From Rhodocyclaceae bacterium (GTDB lineage: Bacteria > Pseudomonadota > Gammaproteobacteria > Burkholderiales > Rhodocyclaceae), in NCBI GenBank assembly GCA_028714035.1, contig JAQTNA010000040.1, positions 1 to 35,632 of the forward strand: 35,632 nt of DNA, written 5' to 3'. Made by a program: the position numbers and the translations under genes. Positions 26,332-34,977 of this stretch are shown here, in pieces. The notes beneath the pieces are model-generated. The model did not search any database. It worked only from the letters and a program-made list of their open reading frames with translations, and was not told the DNA's origin. Every line of letters starts with the position of its first letter. Positions within the stretch are counted from its first letter, which is position 1.

Positions 26332-28833
26332 TCACTCCCCTGCCCTGAGCGCCGCCATCACGGGCATCCGCAGCGTTCGTCCCAGGCCCCAGAGGGCAAA
26401 GACGGGGGTGGCCAGGCTTGCGGCCAGAATCGTGGTGCCGAGAAACACCGGGTTGGGCACATAGGGCAGCTTGAACACGAAATGTCCCAGGGACCAGGCC
26501 AGGGCCGCGGCACCCGTGGCGGCGAGCAGGCCGGACACCAGGCCCAGGGCGGCGAACTCCGCCACGAGCGCCTGGCGCAAGGTCCGGTTCCGGGCGCCCA
26601 GGGCACGCAGGATGGCCGTTTCCTCCGCCCGCTCATCCAGGCTCGCCTCCAGGGCCGCGAACAGCACCAGGAGGCCGGCACCCAGGGCGAACAGGAACAC
26701 GAACTGCACCGCCCGGGAAAGCTGGCCCAGCATGTCCTGCAACTGCCCCAGGAGGGCGCTGACATCAATCAGCGTCAGCGCGGGGAAGGCCGCGAGCAGC
26801 TGGCGGCCGAATTCCGCCTGCGCCGGCGGCAGGTGGAAGCTGGCGATGTAGCTCGCGGGATGCTCGCCCAGGAGGGCGGGCGGCGCGATGACGAAAAAGT
26901 TCACCCGCATGGAATCCCACTCCAGGCGGCGCAGGCTGGTGATGGCGCCTTCCACCCGGCTGCCCGCGATGTCGAAGGCCAGACGGTCGCCGAGCGTCAG
27001 GCCCAGGGTCTTCGCCAACCCCTCCTCCACCGAGAATCCGCCCGCCCGGCCCTGGCCCGGATCGAACCAGCGCCCGGCGGAAACCGTGTTCCCCTGCGGC
27101 AGGGCCGTGGCCCAGGACAGGTTGAACTCCCGCTCCGCCAGGCGCCGCGCCCGCTCCTCGGGATAATCCGCCGCCTGCACCGGACGGTCATTGACGGCGA
27201 AGAGGCGACCCCGCACCATGGGCAAGAGATCCGGGACACTCCGGCCTCGCGCGGCGAAGAAATCGCCCACGGCCTGCCGCTCGTCGGGCTGGATGTTCAG
27301 GACGAAGCGGTTGGGAGCGTCCGGCGGCACGCTGTTCTTCCAGGCAGCCACCAGGTCATCCCGCGCCAGCGCCAGGAGCAGGAGCGCGGTGAGCCCGAGC
27401 GCCAGGGCCAGGGTCTGGATCAGCATGCCGACGCGATGGCGGCGCAGGGCGGCCAGACCCAGGCGCCAGCCGCCCAGGCCGGAACCGAGCCGGCCGGCCA
27501 GCTTCGCCAGCAGGTCCAGCAAGGCCCACGCCAGCAGGGCATAGAGGCCCAGCGCCGCGGCGAAGCCGGCACAGACCAGGGCGCCCAGCTTCACTTCCCC
27601 GGCGATCCAGAACATGAGGCCCGCGAGGACGGCGAGCCCCGCCCCCCAGGTGGCGAACGTACCCGGCCGGGCCGGCTGCCACTCCCGGCGCATGACCCGC
27701 AGCGGCGACACCCGGGAGAGGCGCAGGAGCCAGGGGGCGGCAAAGCCCAGCACCAGCGCCAGGCCCACCATCAGTCCCTGGAACGCCGGCAGGAAGGACG
27801 GCGCGGGCAGGGGCAGGCTCACCAGGCCCGAGAGCAGTATCTCCAGGAGCTTCTGGGCGGCATAGCCCAGGCCGCAACCGGCGGCGGAGGCCAGGGTGCC
27901 GAAGAGCAGGAATTCGGCGAGGAAGAGCCCGGACACCCGGCCCTGCTTCGCCCCCAGGCAGCGCATGACGGCGCAGCCGTCCAGGTTGCGCTCCATGAAG
28001 CGACGGGCGGCCAGGCCCACGGCCACGGCCGCGAGCACCACCGCCAGGAGCGCCGAAAGGCGGAGATAGCGCTCGGCCCGCTCCAGGGCCGTGCGCAATT
28101 CCGGCCGGGCATGGGCCACGTCTTCCAGTTGCTCGCCCCGTCCCAGCCTGGCCCCGGCCCAGGACTGGAATCGGGCCACCGCTTCCGCATCCCCGGCGAA
28201 GTGCAGGCGCCAGGTCACCCGGCTGCCTTCCCGCACCAGGCCCGTGGCGGGCAGGTCTTCCTGGTTCATGAGCAGGCGGGGCAGGAAGGAGAGGAAGTTG
28301 CCGCCCCGGTCCGCCTCGAAAGTGAGGATGGCCCCCACGGTGAAGCGCCCCGCCCCCAGCGCCACGGTCTCTCCCGGCCCGGCCGAGAGGGCCGCCGCCA
28401 GGCGTTCGTCCAGCCAGACGGTGCCCGGCCTGGGCACACCCGCGGCCGCCGAATCCGGCGCGCCGGGCGCGGCGGCGATGCGCAGGGCTCCGCGCAGGGG
28501 ATAGCCCGGCTCCACGGCCTTCACGCCGGCCATCTGCAGGGCCGAGTCCTTGCCCGCCATGCTGACGAACAGTTCGCTCGCCACGACCGAGAGCCCGCGC
28601 CGGCGCGCCTCGAGCGCGAACGACGGCGCCCAGGGATGATCGGCCACCAGCAGGAGGTCGCCGCCCAGCAACTGATTCGCTTCCCGCTCCAGGGCGCGGG
28701 CGATGCGGTCCCCCAGGAAGCCGACGCTGGTGAGGCTCGCCACCGCCAGCACCAGGGCCAGGCCGAGCAGGCTCAATTCCCCGGCGCGCAGGTGACGCAG
28801 GAACATGCGCAGGGACAGGCCGAAAAAGTTCAT
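26332..28833 (-). CDS. ABC transporter permease of FtsX/YbbP type
   Basis: About 833 residues from the ATG at 28833 (MNFFGLSLRMFLRHLRAGEL, the usual family N-terminus). In-frame starts up to 28896 would add at most 21 residues. Layout: membrane helix 1 (LLGLALVLAVASLTSVGFLG), a large periplasmic domain, FtsX core 1 (LLAVVLAAVAVGLAARRFMERNLD, MRCLGAKQGRV), further helices, a second periplasmic domain, and FtsX core 2 (FLFALGAGLLVLFAALEASL, ILRALGARNRTLRQ). The double FtsX arrangement matches YbbP, a predicted lipid or macrolide-type exporter subunit. The ATPase (YbbA type) normally lies next to it but is absent here, and the TesA-type esterase neighbour is missing too. The upstream intergenic region is shared with the divergent GGDEF/EAL gene. 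Confidence 0.9.
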   Translation of the reverse strand: MNFFGLSLRMFLRHLRAGELSLLGLALVLAVASLTSVGFLGDRIARALEREANQLLGGDLLLVADHPWAPSFALEARRRGLSVVASELFVSMAGKDSALQMAGVKAVEPGYPLRGALRIAAAPGAPDSAAAGVPRPGTVWLDERLAAALSAGPGETVALGAGRFTVGAILTFEADRGGNFLSFLPRLLMNQEDLPATGLVREGSRVTWRLHFAGDAEAVARFQSWAGARLGRGEQLEDVAHARPELRTALERAERYLRLSALLAVVLAAVAVGLAARRFMERNLDGCAVMRCLGAKQGRVSGLFLAEFLLFGTLASAAGCGLGYAAQKLLEILLSGLVSLPLPAPSFLPAFQGLMVGLALVLGFAAPWLLRLSRVSPLRVMRREWQPARPGTFATWGAGLAVLAGLMFWIAGEVKLGALVCAGFAAALGLYALLAWALLDLLAKLAGRLGSGLGGWRLGLAALRRHRVGMLIQTLALALGLTALLLLALARDDLVAAWKNSVPPDAPNRFVLNIQPDERQAVGDFFAARGRSVPDLLPMVRGRLFAVNDRPVQAADYPEERARRLAEREFNLSWATALPQGNTVSAGRWFDPGQGRAGGFSVEEGLAKTLGLTLGDRLAFDIAGSRVEGAITSLRRLEWDSMRVNFFVIAPPALLGEHPASYIASFHLPPAQAEFGRQLLAAFPALTLIDVSALLGQLQDMLGQLSRAVQFVFLFALGAGLLVLFAALEASLDERAEETAILRALGARNRTLRQALVAEFAALGLVSGLLAATGAAALAWSLGHFVFKLPYVPNPVFLGTTILAASLATPVFALWGLGRTLRMPVMAALRAGE

Positions 28834-29065
28834 CGCGAGGGGAGGCAGGAAAAACGGCATTCTCCGCCAAACCGGCATCGGCGCGAAATAGCTCACGCAA
28901 GCATCCAGTCAGGCTCGGACAAATCGCAAGGTTTTTGTCGCCTCGGCTCTCAAGTTCCGGCAGACGGTGACGTTACTCCCTCAGTTCTCGTGACCTGGGA
29001 CACGGCGCGGTTTTCGCAACGGGCCCCAGTAGGCGGCCAGGCCGGCCGTCACGAGTGGAGCCACT

Positions 29066-32000
29066 ATGGGATTCAACGATATGCCGCTTGCCATCCAGAC
29101 GTCTGCCACCGGAGCCGCCACCCCGGCCATGGACGCGGGCAGGATCGTGCAGCTTTTCCCGGACGCGGTGATCGGCCTGGACGAGGATTTCCTCATCCTG
29201 TCCTTCAACCCGGGCGCGGAGCGCATCTTCGGTTACGACGCTCTGGAAATACTGGGCTCCCCGGTCACGGCCCTCCTGCCGGACCAGACCTGGGGCCAGG
29301 CGCTTGCCGGCGAGCCGGGAATCACGGTCGGCAAGTGCCAGCCGGCGGTGGGCAGACATCGCGACGGCCGCAAGGTGCCCCTGGAACTATCCGTGGACAC
29401 GCACGAGGACGATGGCGCTCGCCAGTACCTGGTCATTGCCCGCGACGTCTCGGCCCATGAGGCCATCAGCCACGCGCTGGACGAGGCGCGCACCCGCTTC
29501 CTGCAACTGGCGGAAAACATCCCAGCCTGTTTCTGGCTGGTGGACATCGCCGAACGGCGGGTGGTCTTCGCCAACGCCGCCTACGAAAGCGTCTGGGGGC
29601 GCCAGGTGGACGGACTGTACCGGGATCGCATGGACTGGCTCAACGCCATCCACCCCGACGACGCCCCCCGCGTCACCGAATCGGTCTACCGGCTGCGCCG
29701 GGGCGGCCTGGACACGGAGTTCCGGGTGCTGCACGGCGGCGAGGACGTGCGTTGGCTGCACATGCGCACCTTCGGCATCGGCGACGTGGAAGGCGTGGTC
29801 CACGGCGTGGGCGGCGTGGCCTACGACATCACGGACCTGGTGCGCCAGCGGGAAGCCCTGCGTGCGAGCGAGACCCGCCAGCGGCACGCACTGGAAGTAC
29901 AGAAGGCCATCCTGGATGCCCTGCCCGCCCACGTGGCCATCCTGGACAGCGACGGCCGCATCTCGGCGGTCAACGCCCAGTGGCGGGCCTTCCCCGGCGA
30001 CGACGATGCCGAACAGGCAGACGGGGGGGACCTGGGCGACAACTACCTGGAAATCTGCCAGCGGGAAGTCGCCCGAGGCGTGGAGGAAGCGGAGCAACTG
30101 GGCGAGGCGGTGCTGGATATCATCGCGGGAACCTCCAAAGGCTACGCCCTGGTCTATCCCAGCCACACCCCGGATCAGCAGCAGTGGTTCCGGGTCAATC
30201 TCACGCCCCTGCACCACGAGCCGCCCCATGGCGTCCTGGTCACCCGGATTGACATCACGGAGCGCATGCTGGCGGAGCAGCAGCTGACCCAGCTCGCCCA
30301 CTACGACAGCCTGACCGGCCTGCCCAACCGCCTGCTCTTCCGGGACCGCCTGCACAGCGGCATCACCATCGCCCGGCGCAATGACTGGCAGCTGGCGGTG
30401 CTGTTCATAGACCTGGATCGCTTCAAGTCCATCAACGACTCCCTCGGCCACGCGGCCGGCGACACCCTGCTGCAACAGGCGGCCCGGCGCATCCAGGGCT
30501 GCATCCGGGAAAGCGACACCGTGGGGCGCCTGGGCGGCGACGAGTTCGCCATCGTCCTGACCGAACTGGCCCAGTCCCATGACGCGGGCCTCGTGGCGCG
30601 CAAGGTGGTGGATGTGTTGGCCCGCCCCTTCACGCTGGAAGGCCAGGAGGTGTTCATCACCGCCAGCATCGGCATCACCCTCTTCCCGGACGACGGCGAC
30701 AACGATGAAACCCTGGTGAGGAACGCGGATACGGCCATGTACCGGGCCAAGGACCTGGGGCGCCACAACTTCCAGTTCTTCACGGCCGAGATGAACCGGC
30801 AGGCCACCGCGGACATGCAGCTGGAAAACGACCTGCGGCGCGCCGTGAAGAACCGGGAATTCGCCCTGGTGTACCAGCCCAAGGCGAGCTGCGTCACCGG
30901 ACGCATCGTCGGCTACGAGGCCCTCCTGCGCTGGCACCACCCGCGCCGGGGCCTGGTACCGCCCAACGAATTCATCGGCACCCTGGAAGACACCGGACTG
31001 ATCGTGGAAGTGGGGGAATGGGTGCTGCGCACCGCCTGCCGCGAGGCCCGGGAAATTCACCGGGCGGGCCTGGGCACGCCGGCGGTGGCGGTCAATCTTT
31101 CCGCGCGCCAGTTGCAGTCCGAATACCTCTTCGATCTGGTGCAGGATGCCCTGGAGGAAAGCGGCCTGGAGGCGCGCTACCTGGAACTGGAACTGACCGA
31201 GAGCTTCCTCATGAAGCGGCAGGAGATGGCCATCGCCACCCTCTCCCGCCTCAAGGCCATGGGGGTGCATATCTCGGTGGACGATTTCGGCACGGGCTAT
31301 TCCAGCCTGTCCTACCTCAAGCGCCTGCCCATTGACTGCCTGAAGGTGGACCGCTCCTTCGTCCAGGACATCACCGCCGACCCGAACGACGCCTCGATCA
31401 CCCGCGCCATCATCAAGCTGGCCCACAGCCTGAAGCTGCATGTGGTGGCGGAAGGGGTGGAGAGCGAGGGGCAACTGGGCATGCTCATCGCCAACAAGTG
31501 CGACGTGATCCAGGGCTACTATTTCAGCCGCCCGGTTCCCGTGGACGCCCTGCGCCAGATGCTGGCGGAGAACAAAACCCTGCCCAAGCATCTGATCTCG
31601 GGAGAACGGGCCCAGCGCACCCTGATGCTGGTGGATGACGAAGCCAATGTCCTCTCGGCCCTGCGCCGGCTCCTGCGCCAGGAGGGCTACCGCGTTCTCA
31701 CCGCCACCAGCGGTGAGGAAGCCCTGGAAATCCTGGCCAGCCAGCCGGCGGACGTGGTGGTCTCGGACCAGCGCATGCCGGGCATGTCCGGGGCGGAGTT
31801 CCTGGGGCGGGTGCGGGACATCTATCCCGACACCGTGCGCCTGGTGCTCTCCGGCTTCTCCGACCTGGACGCCCTGACCGACGCCATCAACCAGGGCGCC
31901 ATCTACAAGTTCATCGCCAAACCCTGGGACGACGACGCCCTGCGGCGCATCCTGCGCGAAGCCTTCGAGGCGCGGGAACTCGTGGGGGAAACCCAGCGCC

Positions 32001-32422
32001 TGGGCATGGAATTGCAGCGCTCCAACGCGGAACTGGTACGCCTCAACCGGGAACTGCAACAGACCCTGGAAGAGCAGACGGAGCGAGACGGCCAGAAGCA
32101 GACCGTGCTGGGCATCACCCACGACATCCTGCAAAGCATTCCCCTGCCGGTCATCGGCCTGGACGACGACGGCATGATCGCCGCGGCCAACGAGGAAGCC
32201 GAAAGGCTCTTCGCCGAGGATCTGCCCCTGTTCGGCAGCACCGCGGCAGACCGCCTGCCCGCCGAGATGGCCGCCTGGATCGCCGATCCGGACAGCGGCA
32301 CGCCATTTCATCTTCTCTGGAACGGTGCGCGTTTCCTGGTCACCCGCCGCCACATGAACCCCCCGTCCATCGGCATGCTGATGCACTTCCAGCCCGAATT
32401 CTCCCTGGAGGCGAAGCCATGA
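29066..32422 (+). CDS. PAS-GGDEF-EAL-REC-PAS cyclic-di-GMP signalling protein
   Basis: 1118 residues, ATG with GGAG 6 bases upstream. Order: PAS at about 22-130, PAS at about 140-260, PAS at about 280-395, GGDEF at about 405-565, EAL at about 580-830, receiver at about 853-970, a coiled coil, and a last PAS-like part at about 1025-1110. The diguanylate cyclase site is intact (GGDEF, 490-494) and so is the inhibitory RxxD site (RESD, 481-484). The EAL phosphodiesterase residues also look intact: Glu618 (YEALLRW), NLSARQ, ELTES, DDFGTGYSS, KVDRSF, AEGVES. The receiver has Asp901 (VVVSDQRMPGMSG) and lysine in FIAKPW. A receiver behind EAL is unusual; it is normally N-terminal. No membrane helix, so cytosolic. 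The stop overlaps the next start (ATGA). Confidence 0.95.
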   Translation: MGFNDMPLAIQTSATGAATPAMDAGRIVQLFPDAVIGLDEDFLILSFNPGAERIFGYDALEILGSPVTALLPDQTWGQALAGEPGITVGKCQPAVGRHRDGRKVPLELSVDTHEDDGARQYLVIARDVSAHEAISHALDEARTRFLQLAENIPACFWLVDIAERRVVFANAAYESVWGRQVDGLYRDRMDWLNAIHPDDAPRVTESVYRLRRGGLDTEFRVLHGGEDVRWLHMRTFGIGDVEGVVHGVGGVAYDITDLVRQREALRASETRQRHALEVQKAILDALPAHVAILDSDGRISAVNAQWRAFPGDDDAEQADGGDLGDNYLEICQREVARGVEEAEQLGEAVLDIIAGTSKGYALVYPSHTPDQQQWFRVNLTPLHHEPPHGVLVTRIDITERMLAEQQLTQLAHYDSLTGLPNRLLFRDRLHSGITIARRNDWQLAVLFIDLDRFKSINDSLGHAAGDTLLQQAARRIQGCIRESDTVGRLGGDEFAIVLTELAQSHDAGLVARKVVDVLARPFTLEGQEVFITASIGITLFPDDGDNDETLVRNADTAMYRAKDLGRHNFQFFTAEMNRQATADMQLENDLRRAVKNREFALVYQPKASCVTGRIVGYEALLRWHHPRRGLVPPNEFIGTLEDTGLIVEVGEWVLRTACREAREIHRAGLGTPAVAVNLSARQLQSEYLFDLVQDALEESGLEARYLELELTESFLMKRQEMAIATLSRLKAMGVHISVDDFGTGYSSLSYLKRLPIDCLKVDRSFVQDITADPNDASITRAIIKLAHSLKLHVVAEGVESEGQLGMLIANKCDVIQGYYFSRPVPVDALRQMLAENKTLPKHLISGERAQRTLMLVDDEANVLSALRRLLRQEGYRVLTATSGEEALEILASQPADVVVSDQRMPGMSGAEFLGRVRDIYPDTVRLVLSGFSDLDALTDAINQGAIYKFIAKPWDDDALRRILREAFEARELVGETQRLGMELQRSNAELVRLNRELQQTLEEQTERDGQKQTVLGITHDILQSIPLPVIGLDDDGMIAAANEEAERLFAEDLPLFGSTAADRLPAEMAAWIADPDSGTPFHLLWNGARFLVTRRHMNPPSIGMLMHFQPEFSLEAKP

Positions 32423-32745
32423 CGGCTGGCGCGGCGAGAGAACTGGACCTGGAGCGGGCCCAGCCGGGCATGGTGCTGGCGGAGCCCGTCGCCGATCAGA
32501 AGCGGATCGTGCTCCTGCCGAAGGGCACCATCCTCAGCGAAGGACTGCTCGCCGGGCTCGCCCGGCGCGGCATCGCCCGCGTCGTCGTCGCGCCCCTGGA
32601 TGCCGGTCCCGCCAGGCCCTCCGAGCACCAGCAGAAGATGCTGAGGTTGCGCATCGAGCATCTGTTCCGGCATGCCGGCGACGACGCCCTCACCCGCTCC
32701 CTCGAGGCCGCGGTCCTGGACTACCGGATCGGGGGCAGAAAATGA
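32419..32745 (+). CDS. Small protein resembling the N-terminal module of HD-GYP proteins
   Basis: 108 residues. The ATG lies on the stop of the GGDEF/EAL gene (ATGA), with GGAGG upstream. The pattern ARELDLERAQPGMVLAEPVA, then RIVLLPKGTILSEGLLAGLA and RRGIARVVVAPL resembles the short beta-rich module found in front of HD-GYP domains and in stand-alone form next to HDOD genes. The C-terminal part is a basic/acidic helix (LRLRIEHLFRHAGDD). Its stop again overlaps the start of the HDOD gene by four bases. It is probably an accessory or regulatory subunit of the three-gene signalling operon; the activity is unknown. Confidence 0.7.
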   Translation: MTAGAARELDLERAQPGMVLAEPVADQKRIVLLPKGTILSEGLLAGLARRGIARVVVAPLDAGPARPSEHQQKMLRLRIEHLFRHAGDDALTRSLEAAVLDYRIGGRK

Positions 32746-33626
32746 ACGCCTCCAGAAACGCCATGGCCGTGGCCGAACCCGCCACCCGTGTGGTGGCGCA
32801 GGAGAAGCTCCTGGCCTGTGTCCGACATCTGCCATCGCTGCCGACGGTGGCCACGGAACTGCTCCAGTCCATGGACGCAGAGTCCCAGGACACGGAGACC
32901 CTGGCCCAGAAGATCGCCAAGGATCCGGCGCTGGCCGCCGACACCCTGCGCCTGGCCAACTCGTCCTTCTATGGTCTGGGGAGGAAGGTCGGCAATCTGC
33001 ACGACGCCATCCTGGTGCTGGGGCTGCGCCAGCTGCGCGCCCTGGTGGTCACCGCCGCCGTGGTGCGCGGCGTGCGTTCGCCGGGTGAATGGTTCAACAT
33101 CAAGGGATTCTGGCGCCACTCCCTGGGGGTTGCGCTCTGTGCCGGACAACTGGCCCACCACAGCCACGTGGCGCCGGATCGGGCCTATCTGGCCGGCCTG
33201 CTGCACGACATCGGCCGCCTGGCCCTGGCCACCTGCTTCCCGGCCGAGGTAAGGGAAATGCAGGCCTACCGCTCCCATTACGACTGTTACGTCTTCGAGG
33301 CGGAACGGGACGTGCTGGGTCTGGATCATACGGATGCCGGCCGGGTCCTGGCCCGCCACTGGCATTTCCCGGTGATGATTCAGGACGCGATCGGCTCCCA
33401 CCACGCGCCCGAGGCCGAGGAAAGCACCTCCCTGGCCGGACTGATCCACGTGGCCGATGCCATGGCCCACGCCCTGGACCTGGGCCACGAGGAGGATGAC
33501 ATGGTGCCGCTCCTGTCTGCCGTGGCCTGGAACCGCCTGGATCTGGCCTGGCCTGAATTCGCCATGCACCTGGCCAAGGTAGAAGAAGCCCACAGCAGCA
33601 TGATCTCGCTGCTGTTACCCGGGTAA
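32742..33626 (+). CDS. HDOD domain protein
   Basis: 294 residues. The ATG overlaps the previous stop (ATGA) and follows GGGGG. HDOD signatures: LPSLPTVATELLQSMDAESQ, the helix LAQKIAKDPALAADTLRLAN then SSFYGLGRKVGNLHDAILVL, GLRQLRALV, GLLHDIGRLALA, and DHTDAGRVLARHW. HDOD domains are degenerate HD folds without reliable phosphodiesterase activity. They act as protein-interaction or signalling modules in chemotaxis, motility and cyclic-di-GMP networks. The operon context with GGDEF/EAL supports the last. The gene ends 9 bases before the attC-like site that opens the cassette region. Confidence 0.92.
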   Translation: MNASRNAMAVAEPATRVVAQEKLLACVRHLPSLPTVATELLQSMDAESQDTETLAQKIAKDPALAADTLRLANSSFYGLGRKVGNLHDAILVLGLRQLRALVVTAAVVRGVRSPGEWFNIKGFWRHSLGVALCAGQLAHHSHVAPDRAYLAGLLHDIGRLALATCFPAEVREMQAYRSHYDCYVFEAERDVLGLDHTDAGRVLARHWHFPVMIQDAIGSHHAPEAEESTSLAGLIHVADAMAHALDLGHEEDDMVPLLSAVAWNRLDLAWPEFAMHLAKVEEAHSSMISLLLPG

Positions 33627-33635
33627 GCCGGAAGC

Positions 33636-33722
33636 AGCGAACGTAAAGCTGGCCGGCGTTGCGCGGCTTTATCGCGTAGCGCCCAGCGACCGACGGGAAC
33701 GAGGTCAAGCGCTTTGTTGGGC
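33636..33722 (-). other. attC-like recombination site 1
   Basis: On the minus strand the site opens with the R-box GCCCAAC (33722-33716) and closes with GTTCGCT (33642-33636), the mirror arms continuing as AAAGC/GCTTT. The closing box departs from GTTRRRY at two bases, as often seen at the last attC of an array, where the final bases come from flanking DNA. An imperfect stem fills the 87 bases. It overlaps the end of the small partner gene of the PIN toxin, which is common for cassettes. Confidence 0.5.
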
Positions 33723-33926
33723 TGGAAGCGTGCTTTCAAGAACTGGCTGGGTGAACTGCGTTATTCGATGCTGATCTTCCGCCATGTTTAGTCCCAAGGC
33801 ATGACAATGGGCGACAGCGGCCTCCGAATACGCCAGCAAGTCACTGTGATACTGCTCGGCAAGGTGCTCCCGAGCGGCATGAATCTCGGCAACCACCGGG
33901 TCGTGCCAGGGTGTGGTGGCGTTCAT
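33705..33926 (-). CDS. Small partner of the PIN toxin, probable antitoxin
   Basis: 73 residues. The ATG overlaps the stop of the PIN gene by four bases. The N-terminal half resembles the short regulatory proteins found behind PIN genes: HDPVVAEIHAAREHLAEQYH, SDLLAYSEAAVAHCHALGLN. It lacks a recognisable DNA-binding fold. The order toxin-then-antitoxin is the reverse of the classic vapBC order. Its last codons run into the attC-like site, which provides the TGA. It is the last gene of the array seen from its presumed integrase end. Confidence 0.6.
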   Translation of the reverse strand: MNATTPWHDPVVAEIHAAREHLAEQYHSDLLAYSEAAVAHCHALGLNMAEDQHRITQFTQPVLESTLPAQQSA

Positions 33927-34402
33927 TGCGCATCCTCCATCAATTCAAACGGTGTAACGAGTTCCGGTAGCCTATAGCCTCTGGCCGCACACAAACCACG
34001 CATGACGGGCAACTGCGCCGGGTTCGCAATATGAGTGCAATTCCAGGTGAGCAACACATCCATGCCGTGATAAGCCGCGCAGGCGATATGCAGTGCGTCG
34101 AACCTCGCCTTGGGGGGCAGACCACCGCCGAGCAAAAGAAATTCCGCCAGTTCAAGAATTTCATGTGCAATGGGCAATACGGGAATCGGCCGCAAAGCCT
34201 CAATGCGCTCCAGTGCCGCAACGGGGTCGCCGGCACTGGCTTCCTCGACAACGTAAGGCGAAATATACGCCAAGACCGAGGTGCGCCCGCCATCCCACCA
34301 AAGCCGGGTAATCTGCTGACACGCCGACTTGATGGAATCGCTGCTTGGCCGAGCGGTCAGGTAGCTGATGACCGAGGTTTCAACGTAGACTTTGCGCTTC
34401 AT
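33923..34402 (-). CDS. PIN-domain protein, probable toxin
   Basis: 159 residues. PIN fold signatures: N-terminal strand KVYVETSVISYLTARPS (Glu in place of the usual first Asp), the helix VVEEASAGDPVAALERIEAL, the central ARFDALHIACAAYHGMDVLL with acidic Asp, and TWNCTHIANP. Family members are metal-dependent RNases of toxin-antitoxin or stabilisation modules; the substrate is unknown. The ribosome site is weak. The gene lies 63 bases behind the PD-(D/E)XK-like gene with no attC between, so both may be carried by one cassette. Confidence 0.78.
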   Translation of the reverse strand: MKRKVYVETSVISYLTARPSSDSIKSACQQITRLWWDGGRTSVLAYISPYVVEEASAGDPVAALERIEALRPIPVLPIAHEILELAEFLLLGGGLPPKARFDALHIACAAYHGMDVLLTWNCTHIANPAQLPVMRGLCAARGYRLPELVTPFELMEDAQ

Positions 34403-34465
34403 GATTTCAGGCTTGGTTCAAAGCCGTAGTATGCCCGGTGAAATGCCGGTTGGGGCATTTTGCCG

Positions 34466-34870
34466 TCAGCCATGACCGATGCGCTCCCAAGCCTCACGGA
34501 ACTGGTCTTGATCATAGTCGGTGGGCTGAAGCCAGAAAGAGACGCGGCCTTCTTTCTCTCCACGATGTGCACCGGCGCGTACCTCGGACGGCAGAAGAAT
34601 GAAGGCTGAGGGTGAAGTCGCAACTTTGTTCACGATGACCCAGAAGTCCCCCATGATTTTGTCGAGCGAGATTCCAAGCGGAACAGGGTTACGCTTACTG
34701 AGAGCTTTCACCTGAACCCCGACAAAGCGGTTGGCATCTCTGTTGTAGGCAATGATGTCGACGCCGCGAGCGTTGCGGGCTGTTGGCATGACATTCCAGC
34801 CAAGCAGTGAGAGCCGGTAGCAACAGTAGTACAAGCCGACATTGCCGGTGAGCTGTGGATCAAGCGTCAT
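34466..34870 (-). CDS. PD-(D/E)XK-like protein in a gene cassette
   Basis: 134 residues. The ATG stands 8 bases after the attC box at 34879 with no ribosome site, typical of a cassette gene. The N-terminal half follows the restriction-endonuclease-like fold: helix NVGLYYCCYRLSLLGWNVMP, then ARGVDIIAYN (Asp) and FVGVQVKALS (Gln-x-Lys in place of Glu-x-Lys). The rest is DKIMGDFWVIVNKVA and FILLPSEVR strands. Similar small proteins are frequent integron cargo, and some are annotated only as hypothetical. Nuclease activity is possible, not shown. Confidence 0.6.
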   Translation of the reverse strand: MTLDPQLTGNVGLYYCCYRLSLLGWNVMPTARNARGVDIIAYNRDANRFVGVQVKALSKRNPVPLGISLDKIMGDFWVIVNKVATSPSAFILLPSEVRAGAHRGEKEGRVSFWLQPTDYDQDQFREAWERIGHG

Positions 34871-34878
34871 CTAAAGAA

Positions 34879-34968
34879 GCCCAACGTGAAGCCAACCGGC
34901 AGCGGCGGGACAACGACTGAAAAGAGCGAAACATGAGTCCCGCTGTCCGGTTCGGCGACTGGTTGGGC
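34879..34968 (-). other. attC recombination site 2 (integron cassette)
   Basis: 90 bases bounded by GCCCAAC and GTTGGGC, perfect 7-base mirror boxes that fit RYYYAAC and GTTRRRY. Inside, the minus strand reads CAGTCGCCGAACCGGACAGC then GGGAC on one arm, and GTCCCGCCGCTGCCGGTTGG on the other, pairing with bulged bases as in true attC sites. A loop of about 20 bases lies between. It stands 9 bases behind the HigA stop and 8 bases before the start of the next cassette gene, exactly where attC belongs. Confidence 0.8.
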
Positions 34969-34977
34969 ACTGTTCTG

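Noticed and set aside
26290-29460. Open frame of more than 1000 codons antisense to the permease
   Set aside because: Gln/Gly/Arg-rich low-complexity translation with no domain, and it runs into the divergent promoter region and the GGDEF gene. It is a composition artefact.
29387-32386. Open frame of about 1000 codons antisense to the GGDEF/EAL gene
   Set aside because: The sense strand carries intact enzyme motifs; the antisense product is biased and motif-free.
34403-34465. A third attC between the PIN gene and the PD-(D/E)XK-like gene
   Set aside because: GGTTGGGGC and CCCCAAC fragments occur, but no matching mirror box and stem at the right distance.
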